Source: Anaeromyxobacter dehalogenans 2CP-C
GTDB lineage: Bacteria > Myxococcota > Myxococcia > Myxococcales > Anaeromyxobacteraceae
DNA: 64,000 bases
Reading direction: 5' to 3'
NCBI RefSeq assembly: GCF_000013385.1
Contig: NC_007760.1
Coordinates: 4,562,001 to 4,626,000 of the forward strand
Position numbers and translations under genes: made by a program
Part shown: positions 47,225 to 55,588 of the stretch, in pieces
How the letters are laid out: each line of letters starts with the position of its first letter
Numbering within the stretch: position 1 is the first letter of the stretch
Notes under the pieces: model-generated
What the model was told of the DNA's origin: nothing
What the model saw: only the letters and a program-made list of their open reading frames with translations
Databases searched by the model: none

Positions 47225-48160
47225 ATGTGGAGGGAGCTCGCCGCCCGGCTGATCCGGCGCCCGCGCGCCGACGACGGCGGCGGCCTGCTCGTGCCCAGCC
47301 GCGCCCGGCCGGGCCGGCCCAAGATCGACGTCGCGCGGGTGGGTCACCGCTTCGCGAACGAGGTCGTCGCGCTCCAGGACGTGAACATCGCCGTGCACGC
47401 GGGCGAGTTCGTGTGCCTGCTCGGCCCGTCCGGCTGCGGCAAGACCACGCTGCTCTACGCGCTCGCCGGCCACCTCGCGCCGAGCGGCGGGCGCATCTCC
47501 ATCGACGGGGTCGAGGTGAAGGGGCCGGGCCCGGAGCGCCTGCTCGTGTTCCAGGAGCCGGCGCTGTTCCCGTGGCTGACGGTGCGGCAGAACCTGGTGT
47601 TCGCGCTGCGGGCGAGCGGGATCCGGCGCGGCGAGGCGGCCCGGCGCGCGCAGGCGTTCGTGGCGATGGTGGGCCTCGCCGGCTTCGAGGACGCGCTCCC
47701 GCACGAGCTGTCCGGCGGCATGCGCATGCGCGTGCAGCTCGCGCGCGCGCTGGCGCTCGACCCGGCGGTGCTGCTGATGGACGAGCCGTTCGCGGCGCTC
47801 GACGCGCAGACGCGCGGGCAGATGCAGCAGCACCTGCAGCGCATCTGGATGCGCGATCGCAAGACGGTGGTCTTCGTCACCCACGACGTGCGCGAGGCCC
47901 TCGTGCTGGGCGACCGCGTGGTGGTGATGGCGGCGCGGCCGGGGCGCGTGCTGGAGGACCTGGAGGTCCGGCTGCCGCGGCCGCGCGACCCGGACGACCC
48001 GGCGCTGGTGGAGCTGTCGCGGCGCATCCGCGAGGAGCTGCGCCGCGCCGACGAGACGGGGCGCCGCACGGCGCGGGCGGAGGAGGAACGCGATGCACGA
48101 GCGGCTCCGGGCGGCGGTGTTCCTGCTGGGCGCGCTGCTGATCTGGGAGCTCGCGGCTAG
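47225..48160 (+). CDS. ABC transporter ATP-binding protein (nitrate/sulfonate/taurine type)
   Basis: 311 residues. Walker A is LLGPSGCGKTTLLYALAG, the signature LSGGMRMRVQLARALALDP, Walker B VLLMDEPFAALD, and the H-loop FVTHDVREALVLGDRVVVM. VFQEPALFPWLTVRQNLVFAL is typical of the SsuB/TauB/NrtD group. The last 23 codons overlap the permease gene (48093 on) and are low-complexity. The overlap implies coupled translation. No binding protein is encoded nearby, so the ligand is open. Confidence 0.9.
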   Translation: MWRELAARLIRRPRADDGGGLLVPSRARPGRPKIDVARVGHRFANEVVALQDVNIAVHAGEFVCLLGPSGCGKTTLLYALAGHLAPSGGRISIDGVEVKGPGPERLLVFQEPALFPWLTVRQNLVFALRASGIRRGEAARRAQAFVAMVGLAGFEDALPHELSGGMRMRVQLARALALDPAVLLMDEPFAALDAQTRGQMQQHLQRIWMRDRKTVVFVTHDVREALVLGDRVVVMAARPGRVLEDLEVRLPRPRDPDDPALVELSRRIREELRRADETGRRTARAEEERDARAAPGGGVPAGRAADLGARG

Positions 48161-48854
48161 GTTCGGCCCCTGGCCGCACGCGCTGCTCCCCGGGCCGTTC
48201 GCGGTGGCGGCGCGGCTCGCGGCGCTCGCCGCCGACGGGCGCCTCGGCGCCGGGGTGGCGCGGTCGCTCGTGCGGCTCGCGCAGGGCTACGGGCTCTCGG
48301 TGGCGCTGGGCGTGCCGCTCGGCGTGGCGCTGGCGCGGAGCCCGCTGGTGCGCTCGGTGCTCCGGCCCGCCACCATCGGCCTGCAGGCGCTGCCGTCGGT
48401 GTGCTGGCTCCCGCTCGCGGCGCTCTGGTTCGGCCTCTCCGAGGCCGCGATCGTGTTCGTGGTGCTGGCCGGCTCCCTGCTCGCGGTCGCCATCGCCACC
48501 GAGGACGCGGTGTCCGGCGTGGACCCGGGGCTGCTCCGCGCCGCCGGCACGCTCGGGATCCGGGGCGCGCGCTTCCACCTGGGCGTGCTGCTGCCCTCGG
48601 CGCTCCCCGGCATCCTCACCGGGCTGAAGCTGGGGTGGAGCTTCGCGTGGCGCGCACTCATGGCGGGCGAGCTCCTGTTCCCGGCGGGCGGCCTCGGCCA
48701 GCTCCTCAACGCGGGGCGCGCGCGCGCCGACCCCGCCCAGCTCCTTGGCGTCATCGCGGTGATCGTGGCGCTGGGCGTGCTGGTGGATCAGGTGCTGTTC
48801 CGGCTGCTGGAGGTCCGGGTGCGGCGGCGCTGGGGGCTCGCCACCGCGACATGA
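48093..48854 (+). CDS. ABC transporter permease (SsuC/TauC type)
   Basis: 253 residues with about six membrane helices. SLVRLAQGYGLSVALGVPLGVALARS opens the inner-membrane domain, and the EAA-like loop is seen as [35 protein letters not shown]. It pairs with the ATPase encoded just upstream, which it overlaps by 68 bases. The start lies in a different frame inside that gene. The periplasmic receptor must be elsewhere. Confidence 0.9.
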   Translation: MHERLRAAVFLLGALLIWELAARFGPWPHALLPGPFAVAARLAALAADGRLGAGVARSLVRLAQGYGLSVALGVPLGVALARSPLVRSVLRPATIGLQALPSVCWLPLAALWFGLSEAAIVFVVLAGSLLAVAIATEDAVSGVDPGLLRAAGTLGIRGARFHLGVLLPSALPGILTGLKLGWSFAWRALMAGELLFPAGGLGQLLNAGRARADPAQLLGVIAVIVALGVLVDQVLFRLLEVRVRRRWGLATAT

Positions 48855-48954
48855 GCCCCCGCGCTCCCCATGCGGCTCCCCACGCGCGGCCGCGCGCCGG
48901 CGGGCGGAGATTCGGGTATGGTCCACGGCTTCACGCCGCAGGAGCTGTCGCCCC

Positions 48955-49602
48955 ATGACGGATCGCCTCCCCGCCGCGCTGCTCGCGCTCGTCGCCGCCG
49001 TCCTGGCCTGGTCCGGCATCGGCCCGAAGGACCGGGGCACCTGGCTCATGGAGGTCGCGCCGGTGCTCCTCGTCGTCCCGGTGCTCGTCGCGACCCGGCG
49101 GCGCTTCGCGCTCACCCCGCTCCTGTACGTGCTCGTCGCGCTCCACGCCGCGGTGCTGTGCGTGGGCGGCCACTACACCTACGCCGAGGTTCCGGCCGGC
49201 TTCTGGGTGCGCGACGCGCTCGGCCTGGCCCGGAACCATTACGACCGCCTCGGCCACTTCATGCAGGGCTTCGTGCCCGCGCTGGCGGCGCGCGAGCTGC
49301 TCCTGCGCACCTCGCCGCTGCGCCGCGGGCGCTGGCTGGCGGCGCTCGTCACCTGCGTCGCGCTCGCCATCTCCGCGGCCTACGAGCTGGTGGAGTGGCT
49401 GGCGGCGGTGCTGCTCGGCCAGGGCGCTGACGCGTTCCTCGGCACGCAGGGGGATCCCTGGGACACGCAGTGGGACATGTTCCTGGCGCTGGTCGGCGCG
49501 GTGGCGGCGCAGGCGCTCCTGTCGCGCGTGCACGACCGGGCCATCGCGCGCCTCGGCGCGAGCCCGGACGGCCGTCGCCCCGGCGATCGGGTGGCGGCGT
49601 GA
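48955..49602 (+). CDS. DUF2238 (YjdF-type) membrane protein
   Basis: 215 residues with about six membrane helices. The family block is HYTYAEVPAGFWVRDALGLARNHYDRLGHFMQGFVPALAARELLLR, with AYELVEWLAAVLLGQGADAFLGTQGDPWDTQWDMFLALVGA following; both match DUF2238. No function is established. GGAGCTGTCGCCCC precedes ATG 48955. The stop overlaps the GTG of the NlpC/P60 gene. Confidence 0.88.
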   Translation: MTDRLPAALLALVAAVLAWSGIGPKDRGTWLMEVAPVLLVVPVLVATRRRFALTPLLYVLVALHAAVLCVGGHYTYAEVPAGFWVRDALGLARNHYDRLGHFMQGFVPALAARELLLRTSPLRRGRWLAALVTCVALAISAAYELVEWLAAVLLGQGADAFLGTQGDPWDTQWDMFLALVGAVAAQALLSRVHDRAIARLGASPDGRRPGDRVAA

Positions 49603-50387
49603 GGCTGCGCGCCCTCGCGATCGCCGGCCTCGCGGCGCTCGCCTCCGGCTGCGCCGCGACGCGGCCGCTGCCCGCGCCCGACCTCGCGGCGCCGCCCGTC
49701 GCCGGCGGCGCCGGAGCGCCGGGCGCGCGCGCGCCGGAGGCGGCGGTGGACGGCGGCGAGGACGCCGCGGTCGCGCCGGTGGTGACCTCGGCGACCGCCC
49801 CGGAGCGCGGCGCCGGCGCCGAGGCGACGCGGGACGTGCCGCGCGACCCGGCGCTGGAGCGGCTCCGCGACGAGGTGCTGGAGGCGGCGCGGGCCCGGGT
49901 CGGCGCGCGCACGCGGCTCGACTGCTCGGGCTACGTGCTCGCGGCGCTGCGGGCGGCCGGGCTCACGCCGCGGCTCGGGCCGGCGCGCTCGCGCTCCGAG
50001 GCGCTCTACCGCGCCTCGCGCCCGGTGGAGCGGCCGCGCCCGGGCGACCTGGTGTTCTTCCACGACACCTACGACCGCGACCGGAACGGCCGCGCCGGCG
50101 ACCGCTTCACGCACGTCGGCCTGGTGGAGGCGGTGGAGGGCGACGCGGTGACGATCCTGCACCGCGGCGGCCGCGTGGAGCGCATCCGCATGGACCTCAC
50201 CCGCCCGTCCGATCCCGAGGCGAACGATCCGGTGCGCGTGGCGCGACGGCGCGACGCGCGCGGGACCCGGTACCTGGCGGGCGAGCTGTTCGCCGCCTAC
50301 GGGGAGTTGCTCGCCGGGGACGTCACGCAGATGTTGCAGGGAGGCCGTGCGCCAGCCGTGCGCGCACGCCATCCTGCAGCCCGATGA
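49599..50387 (+). CDS. NlpC/P60-family lipoprotein (putative cell-wall peptidase)
   Basis: 262 residues from GTG 49599. A lipoprotein signal ends LASGC (Cys18). After a disordered Ala/Pro-rich spacer, the NlpC/P60-like fold has the nucleophile in RLDCSGYVLAALRAAG (Cys109), a PGDLVFFHDTYD turn and the His in THVGLVEAV. It should cleave peptide links in peptidoglycan. Start and stop overlap the neighbouring genes by GTGA and ATGA, so DUF2238, this gene and the PAP2 gene form one operon. Confidence 0.85.
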   Translation: MRLRALAIAGLAALASGCAATRPLPAPDLAAPPVAGGAGAPGARAPEAAVDGGEDAAVAPVVTSATAPERGAGAEATRDVPRDPALERLRDEVLEAARARVGARTRLDCSGYVLAALRAAGLTPRLGPARSRSEALYRASRPVERPRPGDLVFFHDTYDRDRNGRAGDRFTHVGLVEAVEGDAVTILHRGGRVERIRMDLTRPSDPEANDPVRVARRRDARGTRYLAGELFAAYGELLAGDVTQMLQGGRAPAVRARHPAAR

Positions 50388-50986
50388 CCGACGACCGATT
50401 TCCAGGGGAAGACCAGCTCGCCGAGGTCGCGGTGGACGCGGGCGCCGGCACCGTGGTCGTCCGCGTCGGCCGCCTGCAGCGCATCCTCTCGCTCGACGAG
50501 GCGCTGCTCGTCTCGGTGCAGCGCTTCCGGCGCCCGTGGCGCACCGCGCTCGCGCGGACGCTCACCCACCTCGGCGACGGGAAGAGCTGGACGGCCATCG
50601 GCCTCGCCTGCCTCGCGACCGCCACCGAGCGGGGTGCCCACCTGGGCCTGCGCATCGGCGCGGCCACCGGCATCGCCACCCTGCTCTCGCAGGCGCTGAA
50701 GCGGAGCCTCACGCGCGCCCGGCCGGACGCGTCCATCACCGGCTTCGAGGCGCTGGCGGCGAACCCGGACCGCTTCTCGTTCCCCTCCGGCCACACCGCC
50801 GCCGCGTTCGGCGTCGCGGTGGCGTTCGCCGGCGAGCCGGCCAGCCTCGGGCCCGCCGCCCTGCTCCTCGCGGTGGGGATCGGCCTGTCGCGCGTGTACC
50901 TGGGCGCCCACTACCCGCTCGACGTGGTGGCGGGCGCGGTGCTGGGCGTGTTCGGCGGCCTGGCCTCGCGGCTGCTGGTTTCCTGA
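50384..50986 (+). CDS. PAP2-family phosphatase
   Basis: 200 residues. The three PAP2 motifs are KRSLTRARPD, FPSGHTAAAFG and SRVYLGAHYPLDVVAG with complete Lys/Arg, His and His-Asp residues. The N-terminus is soluble (about 1-50), then about five membrane helices. Likely substrate is undecaprenyl or phosphatidyl phosphate, which would suit the operon with a peptidoglycan peptidase. ATG 50384 overlaps the previous stop. A REP family 3 cluster begins right after its stop. Confidence 0.9.
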   Translation: MTDDRFPGEDQLAEVAVDAGAGTVVVRVGRLQRILSLDEALLVSVQRFRRPWRTALARTLTHLGDGKSWTAIGLACLATATERGAHLGLRIGAATGIATLLSQALKRSLTRARPDASITGFEALAANPDRFSFPSGHTAAAFGVAVAFAGEPASLGPAALLLAVGIGLSRVYLGAHYPLDVVAGAVLGVFGGLASRLLVS

Positions 50987-50990
50987 GCGC

Positions 50991-51128
50991 GTCCCTCGAC
51001 TCCGCGCCGCCTGAGGTCCCTCGACTCCGCGCGGCCCTTGGCCGCGCTACGCTCGGGATGAGCGCCAAGCGCCCGCTCACCCTGAGCGTCCCTCGACTCC
51101 GCGCGGCGTGGCCGCGCTACGCTCGGGA
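50991..51128. repeat. REP family 3, cluster B
   Basis: Two complete elements, 51017-51058 and 51089-51128, begin TCCCTCGACTCC and end TACGCTCGGGA around a GC-rich central stem (GCGCGGCC / GGCCGCGC in the first). A truncated copy precedes them at 50992. CTCACCCTGAGCG at 51077 is the start of the cluster A type. The cluster lies between the convergent PAP2 and phoU genes. Confidence 0.85.
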
Positions 51129-51158
51129 TGAGCGGATCAGGGTCGGGACGAGCGCCCG

Positions 51159-51860
51159 CTACTCCGGGGTCGCCGGCGCGTCCTGGTCGGCGCGGCTCCG
51201 CGGGTGGCGCACGTCGGTGCCGCGGACCATGTAGACGACCATCTCGGCCAGGTTGGTGGCGTGGTCGCCGAAGCGCTCCAGGTGCTTCGCCGCGAACATG
51301 AGCGAGGTGGCGCGCCGGATGTTGCGCCCGTCCTCCATCATGAGCCCCAGCAGGTCGTTGAAGATCTTGAGGTAGAGCGCGTCGAGCAGGTCGTCGCCGC
51401 GCATCACCTCCTGCGCCTTGTCCACGTCGCGGGTGACGAACGCGTCGAGCGCGCGCTTGAGCTGCGCCTCGGAGAGGTCCGCCAGCTTGGAGAGATCGTG
51501 CAGGGGCACCAGCGACGGCGCCTGGTTGAGGTCGAGCGCGCGCTCCGCGATGTTGACGGCGAGATCGCCCATCCGCTCGAGGTCGGTGACGATCTTGAGC
51601 GCGGTGGTGATGAAGCGCAGGTCGGAGGCGGCCGGCTGGCGCAGCGCCAGGATGCGGCGGCAGGCGCCGTCGATGTCCACCTCCATCCGGTTGACCTCGC
51701 GGTCGCGCAGCCTCACCTGCTCGGCGAGCGGCGAGTCGCGCTCCACGATGGCCCGCACGCTCGCGGCGATGGCCTGCTCGACCAACCCGCCCATCTCCAG
51801 CAGGCGGTCCCGCAGGCTGCGGAGCTCGGCCTCGTACGACTTGTCGGTGTGCGTCGCCAT
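51159..51860 (-). CDS. phoU: phosphate-specific transport accessory protein PhoU
   Basis: 233 residues: two repeats of the PhoU three-helix unit, with MGGLVEQAIAASVRAIVERD, DIDGACRRILALRQPAASDLRFITTALKIVTDLERMGDLAVNIAERAL, and in the second half RRATSLMFAAKHLERFGDHATNLAEMVVYM with the metal-binding ExxxDxxxN/H pattern. PhoU links the Pst transporter to PhoR and keeps the regulon off when phosphate is plentiful. It is the last gene of the pst operon. The acidic, Pro-rich tail is dispensable-looking. Confidence 0.97.
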   Translation of the reverse strand: MATHTDKSYEAELRSLRDRLLEMGGLVEQAIAASVRAIVERDSPLAEQVRLRDREVNRMEVDIDGACRRILALRQPAASDLRFITTALKIVTDLERMGDLAVNIAERALDLNQAPSLVPLHDLSKLADLSEAQLKRALDAFVTRDVDKAQEVMRGDDLLDALYLKIFNDLLGLMMEDGRNIRRATSLMFAAKHLERFGDHATNLAEMVVYMVRGTDVRHPRSRADQDAPATPE

Positions 51861-51892
51861 GGCGTTCCCGTCCCGGAGCTTACCCGATCCGC

Positions 51893-52681
51893 CTACCCGA
51901 ACTTGCCGGTGACGTAGTCCTCGGTGCGCTGCTCGCTGGGGTTGGTGAAGATCTGCTCGGTCGGCCCCACCTCGACGAGGTCGCCCATGTAGAAGAACGC
52001 CGTCTGGTCGGAGACGCGGGCCGCCTGCTGCATGTTGTGGGTGACGATCGCGATGGTGTAGCGCGCCTTCAGGTGGTGGATGAGGTCCTCGATCTTGGCC
52101 GTCGCGATGGGGTCGAGCGCGCTGGCCGGCTCGTCCATCAGCACCACCTCCGGCTCGACCGCGAGCGCCCGGGCGATGCAGAGGCGCTGCTGCTGGCCGC
52201 CCGAGAGGCCGAGCGCGCTCTCGCCCAGCCGGTCCTTGACCTCGTCCCACAGCGCGGCGTTCACGAGCGAGCGCTCCACCCGCTCGGCGAGGGCGGCGCG
52301 GTCCTTCAGGCCGCTCACCCGCAGCCCGTAGGCGACGTTCTCGAAGATCGACTTCGGGAACGGGTTCGACTTCTGGAACACCATCCCCACCCGCCGGCGC
52401 AGCTCGACCGCGTCGATGTGCCGGTCGAACACGCTCTCGCCGTCGAGCAGGATCTCGCCCTCGGCGCGCGCGCCGGGGATGAGGTCGTTCATGCGGTTCA
52501 GCGCGCGCAGGAACGTGGACTTGCCGCAGCCGGACGGGCCGATGAGCGCGGTCACCTGCCGCTCCGGGAGCGCCAGCGAGATGTCCTTCACCGCCAGCTT
52601 CTCGCCGTAGCGCACGGAGAGGTGGCGGGCCTCCATCTTGGGGACCGGGGCGGCGGCGGGGGCGGTGGCGGGGAGGCTCAT
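51893..52681 (-). CDS. pstB: phosphate ABC transporter ATP-binding protein
   Basis: 262 residues. Walker [21 protein letters not shown], the signature [16 protein letters not shown], Walker [24 protein letters not shown], and the PstB-specific [22 protein letters not shown] and [21 protein letters not shown] are present. It drives phosphate uptake through PstCA. One base separates its start from the pstA stop, and phoU starts 32 bases after its stop. Confidence 0.98.
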   Translation of the reverse strand: MSLPATAPAAAPVPKMEARHLSVRYGEKLAVKDISLALPERQVTALIGPSGCGKSTFLRALNRMNDLIPGARAEGEILLDGESVFDRHIDAVELRRRVGMVFQKSNPFPKSIFENVAYGLRVSGLKDRAALAERVERSLVNAALWDEVKDRLGESALGLSGGQQQRLCIARALAVEPEVVLMDEPASALDPIATAKIEDLIHHLKARYTIAIVTHNMQQAARVSDQTAFFYMGDLVEVGPTEQIFTNPSEQRTEDYVTGKFG

Positions 52682-52682
52682 G

Positions 52683-53597
52683 TCAGTGACCGGCGGCGGC
52701 GCGGCGGCGCGTGCGGGTGCGGATGGCGATCGCGACCAGGTTCAGCGCGAAGGTGAGGGCCAGCAGGACGAGCACGGTCGCGTACAGCAGCGGCCGCGTC
52801 GCCTCCACGTCGGGCGACTGCGTGGCGAGCACGTAGACGTGGTAGCCGAGGTGCATGAACTGCGAGAACGGCGAGCCGGGGAGGTCGGGCAGGAAGTAGG
52901 CGACGCCGGTGAACAGGATGGGCGCGACCTCGCCCGCGCCGCGCGCCACCGCCAGGATGGCGCCGGTGAGGATGCCGGGCAGCGCGCCGGGCAGCACCAC
53001 CCGCGCGAGCGTCTGCGACTGGGTGGCGCCGAGCGCGAGGCTCGCGTCGCGCAGCTCGCGGGGCACGGCGCGGAGCGCCTCCTCGGTGGACACGATCACC
53101 ACCGGCAGCGTGAGCACGGCGAGCGTGAGCGAGGCCCAGATCAGCGCGGGCTGACCGTAGTGGAGCGTGCCGGGCTCGGAGAGCGCGCGGTCCAGGCCGC
53201 GGCCCACGAACTGGATGAAGAAGCCCAGGCCGAACAGGCCGAACACGATGGACGGGACGCCGGCCAGGTTCGTCACCGCCACGCGCACCGCGCCGGCCAG
53301 GCGCGAGCGGGGCGGCGCGTACTCGTGGAGGTAGACGGCGGTCGCGACGCCCACCGGGAGGACCGCGACCGTCATGAGCAGCGTCATGACCGCGGTGCCG
53401 TAGATGGCGGGGAAGATGCCGCCGCCGGTCATCCCCTCCTCCGGCGCGGCGGTGAGGAACTCCCAGGAGACGCGGGCGGCGCCGCCGCGGACGACGTCCC
53501 ACAGGATCACGCCCAGCATCGCCACCACCAGGAAGGCGGCGGCCCCGGTGAGGAGCGCCAGCGCGCCCCCGACGGCCTTGCGGCGGCCGACGGTCAC
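52683..53597 (-). CDS. pstA: phosphate ABC transporter permease PstA
   Basis: 304 residues from GTG 53597, which overlaps the pstC stop (GTGA). Six membrane helices, with [38 protein letters not shown] and the EAA loop [38 protein letters not shown] typical of PstA. It forms the membrane channel together with PstC. Confidence 0.97.
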   Translation of the reverse strand: MTVGRRKAVGGALALLTGAAAFLVVAMLGVILWDVVRGGAARVSWEFLTAAPEEGMTGGGIFPAIYGTAVMTLLMTVAVLPVGVATAVYLHEYAPPRSRLAGAVRVAVTNLAGVPSIVFGLFGLGFFIQFVGRGLDRALSEPGTLHYGQPALIWASLTLAVLTLPVVIVSTEEALRAVPRELRDASLALGATQSQTLARVVLPGALPGILTGAILAVARGAGEVAPILFTGVAYFLPDLPGSPFSQFMHLGYHVYVLATQSPDVEATRPLLYATVLVLLALTFALNLVAIAIRTRTRRRAAAGH

Positions 53598-54604
53598 GCC
53601 TTGCCCCCGGACATGCGGCGCACCAGCCGCTTCACGAAGCCGGCGGCGAGCGCGTTCAGCACGAAGGTGAACAGGAACAGCTCCACGCCGATGAAGAACA
53701 GCACCGAGTAGTGCGCGCCCCCGAACACCACCTCGCCCATCTCCGCGGCGATGGTGGCGGGGAGCGTGCGCACCGAGTCGCCCAGGCTCCAGGAGGTGAT
53801 GGCCGCGTTGCCGGAGGCCATGAGCACGATCATGGTCTCGCCGATGGAGCGGCCGAAGCCGAGGACCACGCCGGCGAGGACGCCGGGCGCGGCGGCCGGC
53901 AGCACCACCCGGAACGCGGTCTCCCAGCGGGTGGCGCCGAGCGCGAGCGAGGCCTCGCGGTAGGCGCGCGGCACCGCCTGGAGCGCGTCCTCGCTCACCG
54001 TGAAGATGACCGGGATGACGGTCAGCGCCAGCCCGAGCCCGGCCACCACCGCGTTCAGCCGGAACGTGAAGCCGAACGCGGACTGCAGCCAGGTCGCCAT
54101 CACCATCAGGGCGAAGAAGCCGAGCACGACCGACGGGATGCCGGCGAGCAGCTCGATGACGGGCTTCAGCACCTCGCGGAGGCGGCGCGGCGCGAACTCC
54201 GAGGCGTAGAGCGCCGCCGCGATGCCGACCGGGACCGAGACCAGCATGGAGACCGCCGTCACCTTCAGCGTGCCGACGAACAGCGGGATCATCGAGTACT
54301 TCGGCACGCCGCTCACCGGCTGCCACATGAAGCCGGGCGGCCGGTTCGGCCGGAGCACCTGCGGGAGGAACATCTTGCCGAAGCTCGCCTCGCCCCGCAC
54401 CTCGGGGTCGGTGAGGAGCGGCAGCGCCTCGCGCGCGACGAACACGAAGATGAGGACGACGGCGGCGATCCCCGTGAGCGCGATCAGGGTGATGACCCCC
54501 CGGATCGCCGCCTCGCGGAGCTGCCGCCGCCGGATTGAGGGGAGAGGGCGGTCCTCTCCCCTCCGGAGCGGTGCGATGGCCGGCACGGACGCGGATTCAG
54601 CCAT
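53594..54604 (-). CDS. pstC: phosphate ABC transporter permease PstC
   Basis: 336 residues. After a basic N-terminus come about six helices; KYSMIPLFVGTLKVTAVSMLVSVPVGIAAALYASEFAPRRLREVLKP, LLAGIPSVVLGFFAL and the EAA loop [38 protein letters not shown] are diagnostic. It pairs with PstA. Only 51 bases separate it from pstS, and that gap holds GTGG/GTGA/GTGA at 11-bp steps, suggesting a second Pho-controlled promoter. If so, the true start could be an in-frame codon further in. Confidence 0.96.
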   Translation of the reverse strand: MAESASVPAIAPLRRGEDRPLPSIRRRQLREAAIRGVITLIALTGIAAVVLIFVFVAREALPLLTDPEVRGEASFGKMFLPQVLRPNRPPGFMWQPVSGVPKYSMIPLFVGTLKVTAVSMLVSVPVGIAAALYASEFAPRRLREVLKPVIELLAGIPSVVLGFFALMVMATWLQSAFGFTFRLNAVVAGLGLALTVIPVIFTVSEDALQAVPRAYREASLALGATRWETAFRVVLPAAAPGVLAGVVLGFGRSIGETMIVLMASGNAAITSWSLGDSVRTLPATIAAEMGEVVFGGAHYSVLFFIGVELFLFTFVLNALAAGFVKRLVRRMSGGKA

Positions 54605-54621
54605 GGCTCGATTGCGCGGAC

Positions 54622-54647
54622 GTGGCGGCCGTGTGACGGGACGGTGA
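54622..54647 (-). promoter_or_regulatory. candidate PhoB box between pstS and pstC
   Basis: GTGG at 54622, GTGA at 54633 and GTGA at 54644: three half-sites at exactly 11 bp (CGTCAC-type on the minus strand, the pst coding strand). It ends 18 bases before the annotated pstC start. Confidence 0.6.
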
Positions 54648-54655
54648 CGACGTCC

Positions 54656-55474
54656 CTACTTGATCGGGAAGTAGCCGACCTTGGTGACGAGCTGCTGGCC
54701 CTCGGGCGAGAGGCAGTAGTCGATGAACGCCTTCACCTCGCCGGCCGGCTTGGCGCGCGTGTACATGAACAGCGGGCGGGCCAGCGGGTACTTCCCGCTC
54801 TTCACGTTCTCCGCGCTGGGCGCGTACGCCTGGCCGTCGGCGCCCACCACCTTGACCTCCTTCACCCCCTTGGCGTAGGCGGCGCCGCCGTAGCCGATGC
54901 CGCCCTTCTCCTTCGCGACCGCGTTCACCACCGCGGCGGTGCCGGGGAGCGTCTGCGCGGCCGGGGCGTAGTCGTCGCCCTTCAGCACGTGCTCCTTGAA
55001 GAACACGTAGGTGCCCGAGGAGTTCTCGCGGGAGTAGAGGACGATGCGCTGGTCGGGCCCGCCCACCTGCTTCCAGTTGGTGACGTCGCCCACGTAGATC
55101 TGGTGCAGCTGGTCGATGGTGAGCTGGCTCACCGGGTTCGCCTCGTTCACGTACAGCGCCACGCCGTCCTGGGCGACCGGGATCTCGGTCGGGAGCACGC
55201 TGTAGCGCTCGCGGACCTTGCCCTTCTCGTCCGACTTCATCGAGCGCGACGCGTTCGCGATGTCGGTGGTGCCGTTGATGAGCGCCGCGATGCCGGTGCC
55301 GGAGCCGCCGCCGGTGACCTGCACCTTCTTGCCGGGGTTCTTGTTCATGTAGTCCTCGGCCCAGCGCTGGGCGAGGATCACCATCGTGTCGGAGCCCTTC
55401 ACGGTCACGGCGGCGGAGGCGAGGGCCGGGACCACCGCGACGACCGCGGCGAGGGCGAGCAGCATGCGCTTCAT
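54656..55474 (-). CDS. pstS: phosphate-binding protein PstS
   Basis: 272 residues with a Sec signal (MKRMLLALAAVVAVVPALASA). The phosphate site is seen in VKGSDTMVILAQRWAEDY, TGGGSGTGIAALINGTTDIANASR (the SGTG loop) and ENSSGTYVFFKEHVL. This is the shorter PstS type common outside the enterobacteria. It catches phosphate in the periplasm and feeds PstCAB. A ribosome-binding site AAGGAGAG precedes ATG 55474, and a triple PhoB box lies 55-80 bases upstream. Confidence 0.97.
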   Translation of the reverse strand: MKRMLLALAAVVAVVPALASAAVTVKGSDTMVILAQRWAEDYMNKNPGKKVQVTGGGSGTGIAALINGTTDIANASRSMKSDEKGKVRERYSVLPTEIPVAQDGVALYVNEANPVSQLTIDQLHQIYVGDVTNWKQVGGPDQRIVLYSRENSSGTYVFFKEHVLKGDDYAPAAQTLPGTAAVVNAVAKEKGGIGYGGAAYAKGVKEVKVVGADGQAYAPSAENVKSGKYPLARPLFMYTRAKPAGEVKAFIDYCLSPEGQQLVTKVGYFPIK

Positions 55475-55528
55475 GGAGTTCTCTCCTTGTCGGTTGGCTG
55501 CGATCTAGATCTCGACGCGGGAGGACCG

Positions 55529-55554
55529 GTGACGCGCGCGTGACGACCGCGTGA
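55529..55554 (-). promoter_or_regulatory. candidate PhoB box upstream of pstS
   Basis: GTGA at 55529, 55540 and 55551, each followed by CG or AC: three direct repeats at a strict 11-bp period, reading CGTCAC on the pstS strand. The E. coli Pho box has two 7-bp repeats (CTGTCAT) at the same 11-bp period. It sits 55-80 bases before the pstS start. Confidence 0.75.
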
Positions 55555-55588
55555 ACACGTCACCGGCCCCGGGCCGGCCGGCGCTCGG

